64,000 nt of DNA. Origin: Enterovibrio qingdaonensis. GTDB taxonomy: Bacteria > Pseudomonadota > Gammaproteobacteria > Enterobacterales > Vibrionaceae. Below the pieces are notes generated by a model, which was given only the letters and a program-made list of their open reading frames with translations, did not search any database and was not told the DNA's origin. A program made the translations under genes and the position numbers. The stretch covers positions 434,001-498,000 of the forward strand of contig NZ_JAJUBB010000001.1 in NCBI RefSeq assembly GCF_028683135.1, given 5' to 3'. Positions 39,132-48,299 of the stretch are shown here, piece after piece (the first letter of the stretch is position 1; every line of letters starts with the position of its first letter).

Positions 39132-40381
39132 TATGAGGCACTCTTATCAAAGTGACGGCGTGTTTGCTCAACCACCGCTAGTACCACATCGCTTGCCGCC
39201 TTCAATGATTTAACAGGCAGATACTCATAGATGGAATGGAAGTTGTGTGCGCCCGTGAACAAGTTAGGGCAAGGCAGGCCATTTTGAGACAGAATCGAAC
39301 CATCATAGCCACCACGCATTGGAATCACGTTTGGCGTAATACCACACTGCGCATAGGCCGCTTTCGCAATATCAATCGGGTAACGGTTTTCACCTTTCAG
39401 ACTGTTTTCAACGTTGGAGTAACGGTCAGACACCGTCAGCGTCACGCTGCCTTCACCCCAAAGTGCATTGCAACTCGCCTCCATCGCCTTCATGAACACT
39501 TTGCGTTGTTCGTAACCCTCTTCAGTAAAGTCACGAATATCAATGGTCAACACGGTTTCAGCACTGCTTCCATGCAGCTCTTTCACCCAATAGTAGCCTT
39601 CGCGGCCTTCGGTATATTGAGGTGCTTCACCACCTGGCAGCATAGCGATGAATTTGTGTGCCATCAGCAACGAGTTCTTTAGCTTTCCTTTCGCCGACAT
39701 TGGGTGTGCAGACTGTCCGTGGAAAACCACTTTCACATCGCCAGCATTCCAGTTTTCATACACCATGTCGCCGATCGCACAGCAATCCAACGTGTAGGCA
39801 AAATCTGCTCCAAACGCCTCAACATCAAATGCTTTGGCACCACGTAGGCCAACTTCTTCGTCCGGTAGGAAACCGACTTTAATGGTGCCATGAGGGATCT
39901 CAGGGTTCGCTTTAAGGTGTGCAAGCACGTTCATGATCGCCGCAATTGCGGCTTTGTCATCCGCGCCCAGCAAGCTGGTACCATCGGTCACGATGATGTC
40001 GTCACCCAAGTAGTTTTCTAGTTCAGGGAATTCTGATTGCTTCAGGTAAATCCCTAGCTCTGGGTTCAGACAAAGGTCACCACCGTTGTACGGCAGAATC
40101 TGCGCATTCGTGTCGGTGTCACGCTCGGCACTGGTATCTAAGTGACCAAAGAATGCTACCGTTGGAATATCTTGGTTGGTATTGGCTGGCAAAGTTGCCG
40201 TTACGATGCATTTATCATTGACGTTAACGTCTTCAAGACCGAGCTCAATCAGCTCGTTTTCGAGATGACGAGCCAGCTCCCACTGTCCGTCTGATGATGG
40301 AATTTGACCTTGAGCGGCGTTCTTGCGATTGCAGGTTGTATTGAATTGGGTGTAACGGATAAAACGACTAACAATATCCAC
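39131..40381 (-). CDS. pepT: Peptidase T (tripeptidase, M20B)
   Basis: A 416-residue zinc aminopeptidase that removes the N-terminal residue from tripeptides. Metal and catalytic features are in FFGHLDTSAE, LLGADDKAAIAAIM, PDEEVGLRGAKAFD and the late GAHNFHSIYEYLP. Length fits the family (about 410). The start is GTG at 40381 behind AAAGGA. The dcuC gene follows with its start at the pepT stop, so they form one operon closed by the terminator at 37722. Confidence 0.93.
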   Translation of the reverse strand: MDIVSRFIRYTQFNTTCNRKNAAQGQIPSSDGQWELARHLENELIELGLEDVNVNDKCIVTATLPANTNQDIPTVAFFGHLDTSAERDTDTNAQILPYNGGDLCLNPELGIYLKQSEFPELENYLGDDIIVTDGTSLLGADDKAAIAAIMNVLAHLKANPEIPHGTIKVGFLPDEEVGLRGAKAFDVEAFGADFAYTLDCCAIGDMVYENWNAGDVKVVFHGQSAHPMSAKGKLKNSLLMAHKFIAMLPGGEAPQYTEGREGYYWVKELHGSSAETVLTIDIRDFTEEGYEQRKVFMKAMEASCNALWGEGSVTLTVSDRYSNVENSLKGENRYPIDIAKAAYAQCGITPNVIPMRGGYDGSILSQNGLPCPNLFTGAHNFHSIYEYLPVKSLKAASDVVLAVVEQTRRHFDKSAS

Positions 40382-40643
40382 GGTGCGTCCTTTCTATGCA
40401 TCGAAAAATTGCCGTCAATATAAGCACCTATTTCACAATAAAATGTGATATGCGCCGCTTTTATTTTGAAAAGATATCGATATTTCTTCCATAATATCAA
40501 TAGGTAACAAGCCTGTTAAAAGGGTGTTCTTATTTCATCTCTGACACATTCGCAAGCTGTTGCCTGACGTATGAATTTTGTTCTGTTCGCGTTACCATTT
40601 ACCCGTCACTCAACATCCCATTACTAAACGCAACGGAACATGA

Positions 40644-41666
40644 ATGCTCTCAATTCCTCTTCCTTTTATCGCTTCGTTACTCTTGCTACTCACTGCCATT
40701 GTTGTGAGAACTAAACTGCCTCAATCAGGGCAAAAAGCGGTTTGGTTTATCCTTCTTTGTGCGGTCGCAACAGCCATCGTCGGATTAAGGTGGAGTTTCG
40801 ATGTCCCTTTGTTTCGTTTCATACAACCCATCACGGGCGCACTTATCCCCATCGCAGCGTGGCTATGTTTTGCTAATGCACGTGGCAATCACCGCCAACG
40901 TTGGCTTCATATTATTGGCCCGCTTGCTGTTACAGTCTGCGCATTTAACTATGGGACATGGCTCAATGCTGTCGACATACTCCTTATCGCCCTATATGTC
41001 GGGTACGGTATTGCGCTTTTCGCGACCTCATTCTCAGTTCCAGCCCGCGTCAGAATAACGAACATCCATACTGTTAATTCCGCTGAACGTGCAGCAGGCG
41101 GACTGCTGCTATTTTCTGCATTCATTGATGGCGTCTTAAGTTATGACTTTATGGCCAACAACGCCGATCACGCGAAGCTCATCCTTTCAATCAGCTATCT
41201 CATACTCATCCCAGCGATTGTTTATGCCGTCGTTATTGTCAGTGCGAGCGTGCCTCCGAAAGCCAACAATCAAGAAGATCTTACTGCGTCGTTAAATCCG
41301 CCGACACCTGCAACGTCGACCCTCAGCCAAATCGATGCAAAGAACATTGTCGATAAACTCGACGTGCTGATGAAAGAAAAGCAGGTATTTCTCGACCCAG
41401 ACTTAACCCTGAATCGATTGGCGAGAAAATTAGGGATTCCTGCACGGTTAATATCCCAAGCGGTGAATCACGTGTGTGGAGAGAACATTTCAAAAGTCAT
41501 GAACGGATATCGAATTGAATATGCCAAACAGTTACTCACCAATACCAATGAGAGTATCTCTGATATCTACCTACAATCAGGTTTTCACACTAAGTCGAAT
41601 TTCAACCGTGAGTTTTCACGGATTACCGGGCAGACACCGTCCGCCTATCGACAAACTGGCGAATAA
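40644..41666 (+). CDS. AraC-family regulator with N-terminal membrane domain
   Basis: A 340-residue protein: about seven membrane helices in residues 1-205, a linker, then a C-terminal AraC/XylS DNA-binding domain (LNRLARKLGIPARLISQAVN ... ISDIYLQSGFHTKSNFNREFSRITGQTPSAYR). This layout puts the DNA-binding domain at the inner membrane. It may sense a membrane or periplasmic signal. It is divergent from pepT across a 262-base gap and 110 bases before the binding-protein/chemoreceptor pair, so either could be its target. The ligand is unknown. Confidence 0.85.
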   Translation: MLSIPLPFIASLLLLLTAIVVRTKLPQSGQKAVWFILLCAVATAIVGLRWSFDVPLFRFIQPITGALIPIAAWLCFANARGNHRQRWLHIIGPLAVTVCAFNYGTWLNAVDILLIALYVGYGIALFATSFSVPARVRITNIHTVNSAERAAGGLLLFSAFIDGVLSYDFMANNADHAKLILSISYLILIPAIVYAVVIVSASVPPKANNQEDLTASLNPPTPATSTLSQIDAKNIVDKLDVLMKEKQVFLDPDLTLNRLARKLGIPARLISQAVNHVCGENISKVMNGYRIEYAKQLLTNTNESISDIYLQSGFHTKSNFNREFSRITGQTPSAYRQTGE

Positions 41667-41776
41667 CTCTCCGACAACTCACTTCGTATAAACGCCCCTT
41701 CGTTAAATCAATAATGAGACATGTGAATTCTTTTCTATACTCACAAATAACTCACTTATTGATAGAGGGATTATCA

Positions 41777-42919
41777 ATGAACTACTTACGTTGCTTCATT
41801 GCGGCTATTTGGGTGCTCTCCTTCTCAGCATTTGCTGAAGTAGGTGTCACAGACAAAACCATTACGCTAGGCATGAGTAATGCCCTCTCTGGCCCTGCAT
41901 CTGGGTTGGGTAATGGCGTGAAAGCAGGCACCCTCGCCTACTTCGAAAAAATCAATCAACAGGGTGGCGTGCACGGCCGAAAAATAAAAGTCATCTCTCT
42001 TGATGATGGCTATGAACCTGATCGTGCGGCAAAAAATGCGAAACGTCTTATCTACACTGACAAAGTCTTTGCACTTGTTAGTTTTGTCGGCACACCAACG
42101 TCGAAAGCTGTGGTGCCCGAAGTTAACCGCGCAAAAATCCCTTATATCGGTCCTTTCACGGGTGCAGAGTTTCTTCGTAACCCCGCCAATAAGAATATCT
42201 TCAACGTCCGGGCAAGTTACTTCAATGAAACTGAAAAACTCGTTGATCATTTCATCAATGATCTTGGTTACAAGAAAATCGCCGTATTTATACAAGACGA
42301 TGGATATGGCGCAGCAGGCAAAGCGGGCGTTCAACGCGCACTGAGAAAGCGTGGTCTGAAAATCTATGCTGAAGGCAGATACCAGCGTAACACGCTGGAT
42401 GTTGAGCAAGGTCTGAATACCATCATGGCGAAACAGCCCGATGCGGTCATTATGGTCGGTGCATACAAAGCCTGTGGAGCCTTTATTAAGATGGCGCACA
42501 GTAAAAACTTCTATCCCAAGTTCGCTAATATTTCTTTCGTCGGCACCAAGAAACTAATCGCTGAACTCGGTGCTTCTGGCGACGGTAGTTATATATCTCA
42601 AGTCATGCCGAACCCCGATGAAAGTACACTCAAAATCATCTCTGATTTCAAAAAGGATTTGAGTGCCTACGGTGTCGATAATCCCTACTACACGCAACTG
42701 GAAGGCTATTTAAATGCCATGGTTATTGTTGATGCACTAAATGAAGCCGGCTCTCAATTGACGAGAGAAGGTTTTGTGGGTGCGCTAGAGGGAATGAAAA
42801 ACAAAGACTTTGGCGGATTGCAGGTTAATTTTGGCAAATCAGACCGTCAGGGTTTAGATGATGTCTATCTGACCCAAATAGAAAACGGCAAAGCCATTCC
42901 GATTCAAAAAATGAAGTGA
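41777..42919 (+). CDS. Leucine-binding-type periplasmic protein (solo, paired with chemoreceptor)
   Basis: A 380-residue Leu/Ile/Val-binding-protein fold with signal peptide ([20 protein letters not shown]). Family phrases: [32 protein letters not shown] and the [15 protein letters not shown] and [13 protein letters not shown] regions. The start at 41777 is chosen over an upstream in-frame ATG at 41714 because the signal peptide begins there and GAGGGA precedes it. No ABC permease or ATPase genes adjoin; instead a chemoreceptor gene follows four bases later, so it probably presents its ligand to that receptor. The ligand (amino acid or related compound) is not identifiable. Confidence 0.85.
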   Translation: MNYLRCFIAAIWVLSFSAFAEVGVTDKTITLGMSNALSGPASGLGNGVKAGTLAYFEKINQQGGVHGRKIKVISLDDGYEPDRAAKNAKRLIYTDKVFALVSFVGTPTSKAVVPEVNRAKIPYIGPFTGAEFLRNPANKNIFNVRASYFNETEKLVDHFINDLGYKKIAVFIQDDGYGAAGKAGVQRALRKRGLKIYAEGRYQRNTLDVEQGLNTIMAKQPDAVIMVGAYKACGAFIKMAHSKNFYPKFANISFVGTKKLIAELGASGDGSYISQVMPNPDESTLKIISDFKKDLSAYGVDNPYYTQLEGYLNAMVIVDALNEAGSQLTREGFVGALEGMKNKDFGGLQVNFGKSDRQGLDDVYLTQIENGKAIPIQKMK

Positions 42920-42923
42920 TCGT

Positions 42924-44309
42924 ATGACAACGTGGATAAAACTCTTTTCCAGACTGTCTTTACGCTATCGTATTTTGCTGCCATTAATTGGCAGCATTAC
43001 GATTTTCCTGACAGCCGCAGCTCTGTTCTTTCACCAAATGACAGCGACAGAGCTGTCGAGAATTCAACAGGGGAAAGTTGAATCGCTAGCAAATTTTCTA
43101 AAGCAATCTAGCGCGACATATATTCTTAACTACGATTTATCCGCTTTGGAAGATTTCGTCAACGTCGGCATGCAAGATGATGACATTGACCACATTGAAT
43201 TTGTCGACGGACAAGGGATCCCGTATACGGAAATCCAACCCAAAGAAATCAGTGTCAACGCAGAAACCTACTCAGAGGATATTCTGGCTCAAAATGGCAC
43301 CTTGCTTGGCAAACTCAATATTATTTATAACGAGAAAAACTCGACAGCCGCACTGCAACGTAACCTAAAAGTTGTTCTGTTTTGCTTTTTCGCCATTATC
43401 GCTCTCCTCTGCGGCATCATCTATGTAGTGGCATCCCGACTGTCTAAGCCGCTTATTGCGATTACACAAGATCTCTCTACCGTATCTGATGCCGCGTTAG
43501 ACAATTCTCGCCTCGTATTGAAAGGGGCAGAAGACCTTGCCTATGGCGTTGAAAAACAGCGAGCAGCACTGGACTCCAATGTCTCTGCCATTTCAGAAAT
43601 TACCGAAATGGTTAAACGGACCAATGAAAATGTCTTGAGCTGTTTAGACGTTTCAAAAGGGACACTGGAGCTAAGTAGTACCGGTAGCAAGAACATGGAT
43701 CAAATGGCACATTCTGTGGTCTTGATAGAAAATTCGAATAAGCAACTGCAAGAAATCAATGTCATTATTCAGAAAATCTCTGATTACACCAAGGTTATTC
43801 ACGACATCGTATTTCAAACGAAGCTTCTCTCACTCAATGCCTCTATTGAAGCAGAGAGAGCAGGCGAGCATGGCCGAGGATTTGCCGTTGTTGCGCAAGA
43901 GGTAGGTCAGCTTGCGCTCATGTCAGGGCAAGCTTCACAAGATATTGATAAGCTGCTTAAGGATTCTATGACCACCGTCGGTGAAATCGTGAAAGAAACC
44001 GAAATACGCGTGAAGGAAAGCAAATCGCTTTCAGAGCAAACGCAGGTGAGCTTTTCGAGCATTTCCGAACAAATTGAAGGACTAGCCAAAGAAATTGATT
44101 CATTCAGCGAAGCCTTCAACCAACAGATGAAAGGGATTGTTCAGGTCAATTCTGCGATGGAATCCATGGCTGGCATTGTTAACGACAATCATCAAATTGC
44201 CAGCGCAACGTCTGAAGTATCCATGAGTTATAAGGAACAAAGCCAAAAACTCAAGGAAGTGACAGATACCATTAAAGACCTCATCAAAGGGAGCAGGAAA
44301 GCATCATGA
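42924..44309 (+). CDS. Short chemoreceptor co-encoded with a binding protein, atypical tip
   Basis: A 461-residue methyl-accepting-type protein. Membrane helices lie near 17-38 and 150-172, with a small periplasmic domain (about 40-150). No clear HAMP domain is seen after helix 2; the helical signalling region follows directly. The tip reads [23 protein letters not shown] near residue 292-314, where the usual [15 protein letters not shown] is altered at several places. The four-base gap to the binding-protein gene indicates co-expression and probably a shared ligand. It may be an unusual receptor that couples to a chemosensory array other than the main one. The family call is firm, the signalling output is uncertain. 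Confidence 0.85.
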   Translation: MTTWIKLFSRLSLRYRILLPLIGSITIFLTAAALFFHQMTATELSRIQQGKVESLANFLKQSSATYILNYDLSALEDFVNVGMQDDDIDHIEFVDGQGIPYTEIQPKEISVNAETYSEDILAQNGTLLGKLNIIYNEKNSTAALQRNLKVVLFCFFAIIALLCGIIYVVASRLSKPLIAITQDLSTVSDAALDNSRLVLKGAEDLAYGVEKQRAALDSNVSAISEITEMVKRTNENVLSCLDVSKGTLELSSTGSKNMDQMAHSVVLIENSNKQLQEINVIIQKISDYTKVIHDIVFQTKLLSLNASIEAERAGEHGRGFAVVAQEVGQLALMSGQASQDIDKLLKDSMTTVGEIVKETEIRVKESKSLSEQTQVSFSSISEQIEGLAKEIDSFSEAFNQQMKGIVQVNSAMESMAGIVNDNHQIASATSEVSMSYKEQSQKLKEVTDTIKDLIKGSRKAS

Positions 44310-44333
44310 TTTCCCGCGGTGCTTCATACGGTC

Positions 44334-46028
44334 TTAAAAATCACATTCAGCACTGAACGTCATGCGTTCATGCGTGTAAGGGTGGTCAAACGACAGTTGT
44401 TCTGCGTGTAGATGCAAACGCGTGTCTTTTTCGCCGTATAAACTGTCACCGACCATCGGCATGTTCAGCCCCATGTAATGAGCACAATGCACACGCAGTT
44501 GATGTGTGCGACCCGTTTTCGGGTACATATGTAGCTTACTTCGGCCCGCTTCAACGCGAATCACCTGCCAATATGTCGTCGCCGGTTTACCGTGTTCAAA
44601 ACAAACCAACTGGCGTGGCCTATCATCTGGGTCACCACGCATTGGCAAATTAATTTCACCTTCTGACTGTTCGACAATGCCTTCCACCGTCGCAATGTAC
44701 CGCTTTTCTACCCCACGCGTTATAAACTGCTTTTGCAAACTCTTGTTCGCACGCCTTGTCAGGGCAAAGACCAACAACCCGGATGTCGCCATATCTAATC
44801 GGTGCAGCACAAAAGGCCCTTCAACATTTGGGAACAAAGCTTGCACACGCGTGTAAGCCGAATCTTTTATGGTTTTCCCCGGAACAGAGAGCAGGCCAGA
44901 AGGCTTGTTGACCACAACAATGGCCTCATCTTGATAGATAACCTCTAACGTTTTGTCTTCACCCCAGTTCATTTCAAGAGGATTCGGGTCTACGTCTAAC
45001 CCTTCCAGCATATGATTCAGAATTGGATTACATTTCCCATGGCAAGAGGGGTAGAACTTTTTGTGTTGGCGCACTTCTGATTTAGGAGATACTCCCCACC
45101 AAAACTCGGCCATCGCGAGAGGCGTAAAACCGTGTTTATACGCGTAATGGAGCAACTTGGGTGCGGCACACTCTCCCGCGCCTGCTGGCGGCACAGGGTT
45201 TGTCGTGGGTGCAAAGATGTCTGTGAGCGACTTTTCCTCTCCACGCGCGTTGAGGAAGCAATATTGCTCAAACAGCTTGTTTTGAAGGGCATTGGACAGT
45301 GTTTTACGTTCTTGCTTCGCCAGTGCAATTTCACTCGTCAACGCAGTTAAAGCAGATTGGATCTGGTCGATTTTTTCGTCCCACTCCAATTTCAGGTATT
45401 TGAGCACATTCTTTTCAGCCACGCTTTGCTTGGCTAAATCACCTAAGGCTTGTGCTAACGCCTCACCGGTCAGCGTTGACTCCGCCTGTTGGCGCTGCTC
45501 TTTGCGTGCTGCGCGTCCCTCAATCATAGATTGACGATGCTGCTGTTCCAGCATTGTGTAATTGTTTTTCTGTTGTGCCAACTGTGCAGTTAGCTCTGAT
45601 ACCAATGGGTCCGCAGTGAGCGTTTTCACTTTGGTATTGAGCCTCGTTATGCTCTCCAATTCCTGTTGGAAAAAGCACTCTTCAGCCAACATATCAAACA
45701 CAGGGGGCACAAAATGCGTCAATAAATTTTGTTCCGCTATTTTTCCCGAGAATGCACTGAAATAGCCTAGTTCACCGTTTGGCGACCGCACTAACAGCAC
45801 ACCAAACATTTTCCCTGTCCCTGAGTTCGCAGCAGGTTCATGTGTGTCTGTCAGCCCGAAATCGTGTTGCCAATCGGATTGTGTGATCAGGTGATGCTGC
45901 AGTTCTTGTGCGGCGAGGACGCAAAGCGGATGCGGCTGATAGTAAAATGGAAACGTAAACGCACTCGGCAGCTCGAATTGATCGATAGTGGCATGGAAAC
46001 GGGTAAACAATTCGTCTGGTTGGTGCAT
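44334..46028 (-). CDS. RluA-family pseudouridine synthase with long N-terminal extension
   Basis: A 564-residue protein. Residues from about 345 to the end form an RluA-type catalytic domain: NKPSGLLSVPGK, the catalytic aspartate in HRLDMATSGLLVFA, then LHMYPKTGRTHQLRVH near 510. The first 330 residues include a helical coiled-coil-like region (about 130-260, many Gln/Glu/Lys/Arg) and a cysteine-bearing SCHGKCNPILNHMLEGLDVDPN. Ordinary RluA enzymes are 220-330 residues, so more than half of this protein is extra. The substrate RNA is not known. It is a single gene. Confidence 0.86.
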   Translation of the reverse strand: MHQPDELFTRFHATIDQFELPSAFTFPFYYQPHPLCVLAAQELQHHLITQSDWQHDFGLTDTHEPAANSGTGKMFGVLLVRSPNGELGYFSAFSGKIAEQNLLTHFVPPVFDMLAEECFFQQELESITRLNTKVKTLTADPLVSELTAQLAQQKNNYTMLEQQHRQSMIEGRAARKEQRQQAESTLTGEALAQALGDLAKQSVAEKNVLKYLKLEWDEKIDQIQSALTALTSEIALAKQERKTLSNALQNKLFEQYCFLNARGEEKSLTDIFAPTTNPVPPAGAGECAAPKLLHYAYKHGFTPLAMAEFWWGVSPKSEVRQHKKFYPSCHGKCNPILNHMLEGLDVDPNPLEMNWGEDKTLEVIYQDEAIVVVNKPSGLLSVPGKTIKDSAYTRVQALFPNVEGPFVLHRLDMATSGLLVFALTRRANKSLQKQFITRGVEKRYIATVEGIVEQSEGEINLPMRGDPDDRPRQLVCFEHGKPATTYWQVIRVEAGRSKLHMYPKTGRTHQLRVHCAHYMGLNMPMVGDSLYGEKDTRLHLHAEQLSFDHPYTHERMTFSAECDF

Positions 46029-46387
46029 GGTTAAATTCTATCAGCGACACAAAAGGAGGCGCGATTTTACCTGTTTAAACGAGGAATTCCACCTCGGTGC
46101 CCAGTCGCAAAACAGACTTTTCCTTTCGACGTGCCAATCACTGGGAGTGAGAGCAAAATCAGGTTCCGAAAAAACGCATTTATTCGACAATTTGCCCTGC
46201 AAATCCGCCATTCACCATTGGCGATTGTTGCTGAATTGCACAGATTCAGCTCAGTAAACTTTCAGTGCGAACGAAACGTTAAAATATTTATTTCCTGCTG
46301 CTAACAATAGAGCTATATTCTCAACCCAGCATAAGCCACTACTTATTGTGGCATGGGCACTATTTTTACTTGTTAATGGAAAGTAAC
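46029..46387. other. Intergenic region between pseudouridine synthase and speG
   Basis: About 360 bases holding two divergent promoters. A small hairpin (GCCAC at 46335-46339 and GTGGC at 46348-46352, outer CCCA/TGGG) lies in the speG leader. I see no gene or RNA here. Confidence 0.45.
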
Positions 46388-46915
46388 ATGGATAATGAAA
46401 TCCGATTACGCGCTCTTGAGCAAACCGACCTTCGCTTTATTCACCAACTGAACAACAACCGTTCAATCATGTCATATTGGTTCGAAGAGCCGTATGAGTC
46501 TTATTACGAACTGGAAGAGTTGTTCCGCAAGCACATCCACGACAGCAACGAGCGTCGCTTTATCGCTGAAAATGGTGAAAAACAATCTGTTGGCTTGGTT
46601 GAGTTGGTAGAAATCAACTCCATTCACCGCAACGCTGAATTCCAAATTATCATTGCCCCTGATTATCAAGGCTGTGGTTACGCACGTACACTGATCAACA
46701 AAGCACTCAACTATGCTTTCACGATTCTAAACCTACACAAAGTGTACTTGAGCGTGTCAGTGCATAACGAAAAAGCGATTCACCTCTATGAGGATTGCGG
46801 CTTTGTTGAAGAAGGGCATTTAGTCCAAGAGATATTCGTAAACGGCGAATATTGCGATATTAAGCGCATGTACATTCTACAAGATACGTACCTTAAAAAT
46901 CGCGCAAAGAAATAA
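46388..46915 (+). CDS. speG: Spermidine N1-acetyltransferase
   Basis: A 175-residue GNAT-fold acetyltransferase that transfers acetyl from acetyl-CoA to spermidine or spermine to prevent toxicity. The start at 46388 ([15 protein letters not shown]) matches SpeG; a longer in-frame start at 46346 adds residues unlike the family. Landmarks: [19 protein letters not shown] near 29-47, [15 protein letters not shown] (acetyl-CoA loop) and [26 protein letters not shown] strong terminator follows, so it is monocistronic. Confidence 0.94.
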   Translation: MDNEIRLRALEQTDLRFIHQLNNNRSIMSYWFEEPYESYYELEELFRKHIHDSNERRFIAENGEKQSVGLVELVEINSIHRNAEFQIIIAPDYQGCGYARTLINKALNYAFTILNLHKVYLSVSVHNEKAIHLYEDCGFVEEGHLVQEIFVNGEYCDIKRMYILQDTYLKNRAKK

Positions 46916-46925
46916 AGCATTGTAG

Positions 46926-46956
46926 AAGGGCTTCCCCATTGAGAAGCCCTTTTTTA
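46926..46956 (+). terminator. Terminator of speG
   Basis: AAGGGCTTC and GAAGCCCTT with an eight-base loop and a T-run, 10 bases after the speG stop. Confidence 0.92.
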
Positions 46957-47205
46957 ATGACTTAGATAACATCAGTCTATTCACTCTCCCTTAAAAACAT
47001 TCCAATTCCTATCCCTAAACAACTTGAAGACGCCTAGGTATATCCTATTTCCTAAATCTGATTCACTTGCCACCTCACCTCTTTCTCAAACTTACACACT
47101 GCTCCATTCGAAAAATTCACCTAGCGAAATGTATCAGTTTCAAGCAGCTTCACGTGGGTGAACAAATTCCATGGAGTTTATATTCTTATAATATCTGGAG
47201 TTAGT

Positions 47206-48198
47206 ATGGCTAATTACACGTTTCGAAATCTGGTATTTGAAGGTGGGGGCGTTAAAGGTATTGCCTATGGTGGTGCCCTCAAAGAATTGGAACATCGAGG
47301 TATCCTGTCCGGTATTGAGCGAGTTGCTGGAGCGTCAGCAGGTGCCATTACCGCTGTTCTGCTTGCTGTGGGATATAACTATAAGGAAGTATCCGATATC
47401 GTCGCAGAAACAAACTTTAACGATTTCGCTGATGATAGTTTGGGGGTTGTCCGAGACGCCAATCGGTTTTTGAATGACTTTGGTTGGCACGAAGGAGAAG
47501 TGTTTCGTCGCTGGATAGGCAACCTGATTCGAAACAAAACGGGAAAGAAAGATCTGACATTCAGAGAGCTACAAACCAAGAGCAATAGTAAAGAGCTCTA
47601 TCTTGTCGTTACCAACCTATCCGACCAAGTTGCAGAAGTCTTCTCGCACAAAACCACACCCGATGTTGCGGTCAGAGATGCAGTAAGAATGTCTATGAGC
47701 ATTCCTTTGTATTTCAAATGCGTACGTTATGGTTCAGATAAAGACATCATGGTCGACGGTGGCGTGACTTGGAACTACCCAGTAAACATTTTTGACCACG
47801 AATCCTATTTATCCAACCCAGACAATGGAGAGAAGGTTACCTACAACACAAGTGACGGCTATGAATTCAATCACGAAACGTTAGGTTTTAGGCTGGATGC
47901 AAAGGACGAGATTGCCGCCAATAAAAACAATTGGTCGAACGTACCGAAAGATATCGACAACATTTTGAACTATGCAGTCGCAATGATTGGCTTTATGCGT
48001 TCAGCGGCAAACAAAAGGCATCTGCATAAAAACGATTGGAACCGCACAATATTCATTGACTCGTTAGATGTCACCACCACGGATTTCGACCTTAGCCGTG
48101 AAAAAATCAACGCGCTGTTGGAAAGCGGAGAACGCGGCGTTAATGCGTACTTTGACTGGAGAGACAACGACGCCGAGTTCAACAAGAAGCCATCTTGA
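47206..48198 (+). CDS. Patatin-like phospholipase, second copy
   Basis: A 330-residue patatin-fold lipase. FEGGGVKGIAYGGAL near residues 9-23 gives the oxyanion loop, the nucleophile serine is in GASAG near 43-47 and the dyad aspartate in MVDGGVTWNYP near 185. The start at 47206 (MANYTFRN) has GGAG five bases upstream. It differs from the patatin at 28301 in size and tail. No signal peptide is seen. Some patatins of this size are injected effectors or antiphage enzymes, but no secretion or defence genes are adjacent, so a housekeeping lipase is the default. Confidence 0.86.
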   Translation: MANYTFRNLVFEGGGVKGIAYGGALKELEHRGILSGIERVAGASAGAITAVLLAVGYNYKEVSDIVAETNFNDFADDSLGVVRDANRFLNDFGWHEGEVFRRWIGNLIRNKTGKKDLTFRELQTKSNSKELYLVVTNLSDQVAEVFSHKTTPDVAVRDAVRMSMSIPLYFKCVRYGSDKDIMVDGGVTWNYPVNIFDHESYLSNPDNGEKVTYNTSDGYEFNHETLGFRLDAKDEIAANKNNWSNVPKDIDNILNYAVAMIGFMRSAANKRHLHKNDWNRTIFIDSLDVTTTDFDLSREKINALLESGERGVNAYFDWRDNDAEFNKKPS

Positions 48199-48220
48199 TA
48201 ATTGGAAACGTAGAAATAAA

Positions 48221-48250
48221 AAGCCAGCAGTCCCTGACTGCTGGCTTTTT
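48221..48250 (+). terminator. Terminator of the second patatin gene
   Basis: AAGCCAGCAGTC and GACTGCTGGCTT with a three-base loop and a T-run, 22 bases after the stop. Confidence 0.92.
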
Positions 48251-48299
48251 AACTATGCATAACCTGCAATTTTGAATTGGTTATACCAATAAGTTACCT

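Noticed and set aside
47206-48198. Patatin as part of an antiphage (CBASS-type) system
   Set aside because: No cyclic-nucleotide synthase, HORMA or other defence gene is adjacent, and the gene is flanked by its own terminator.
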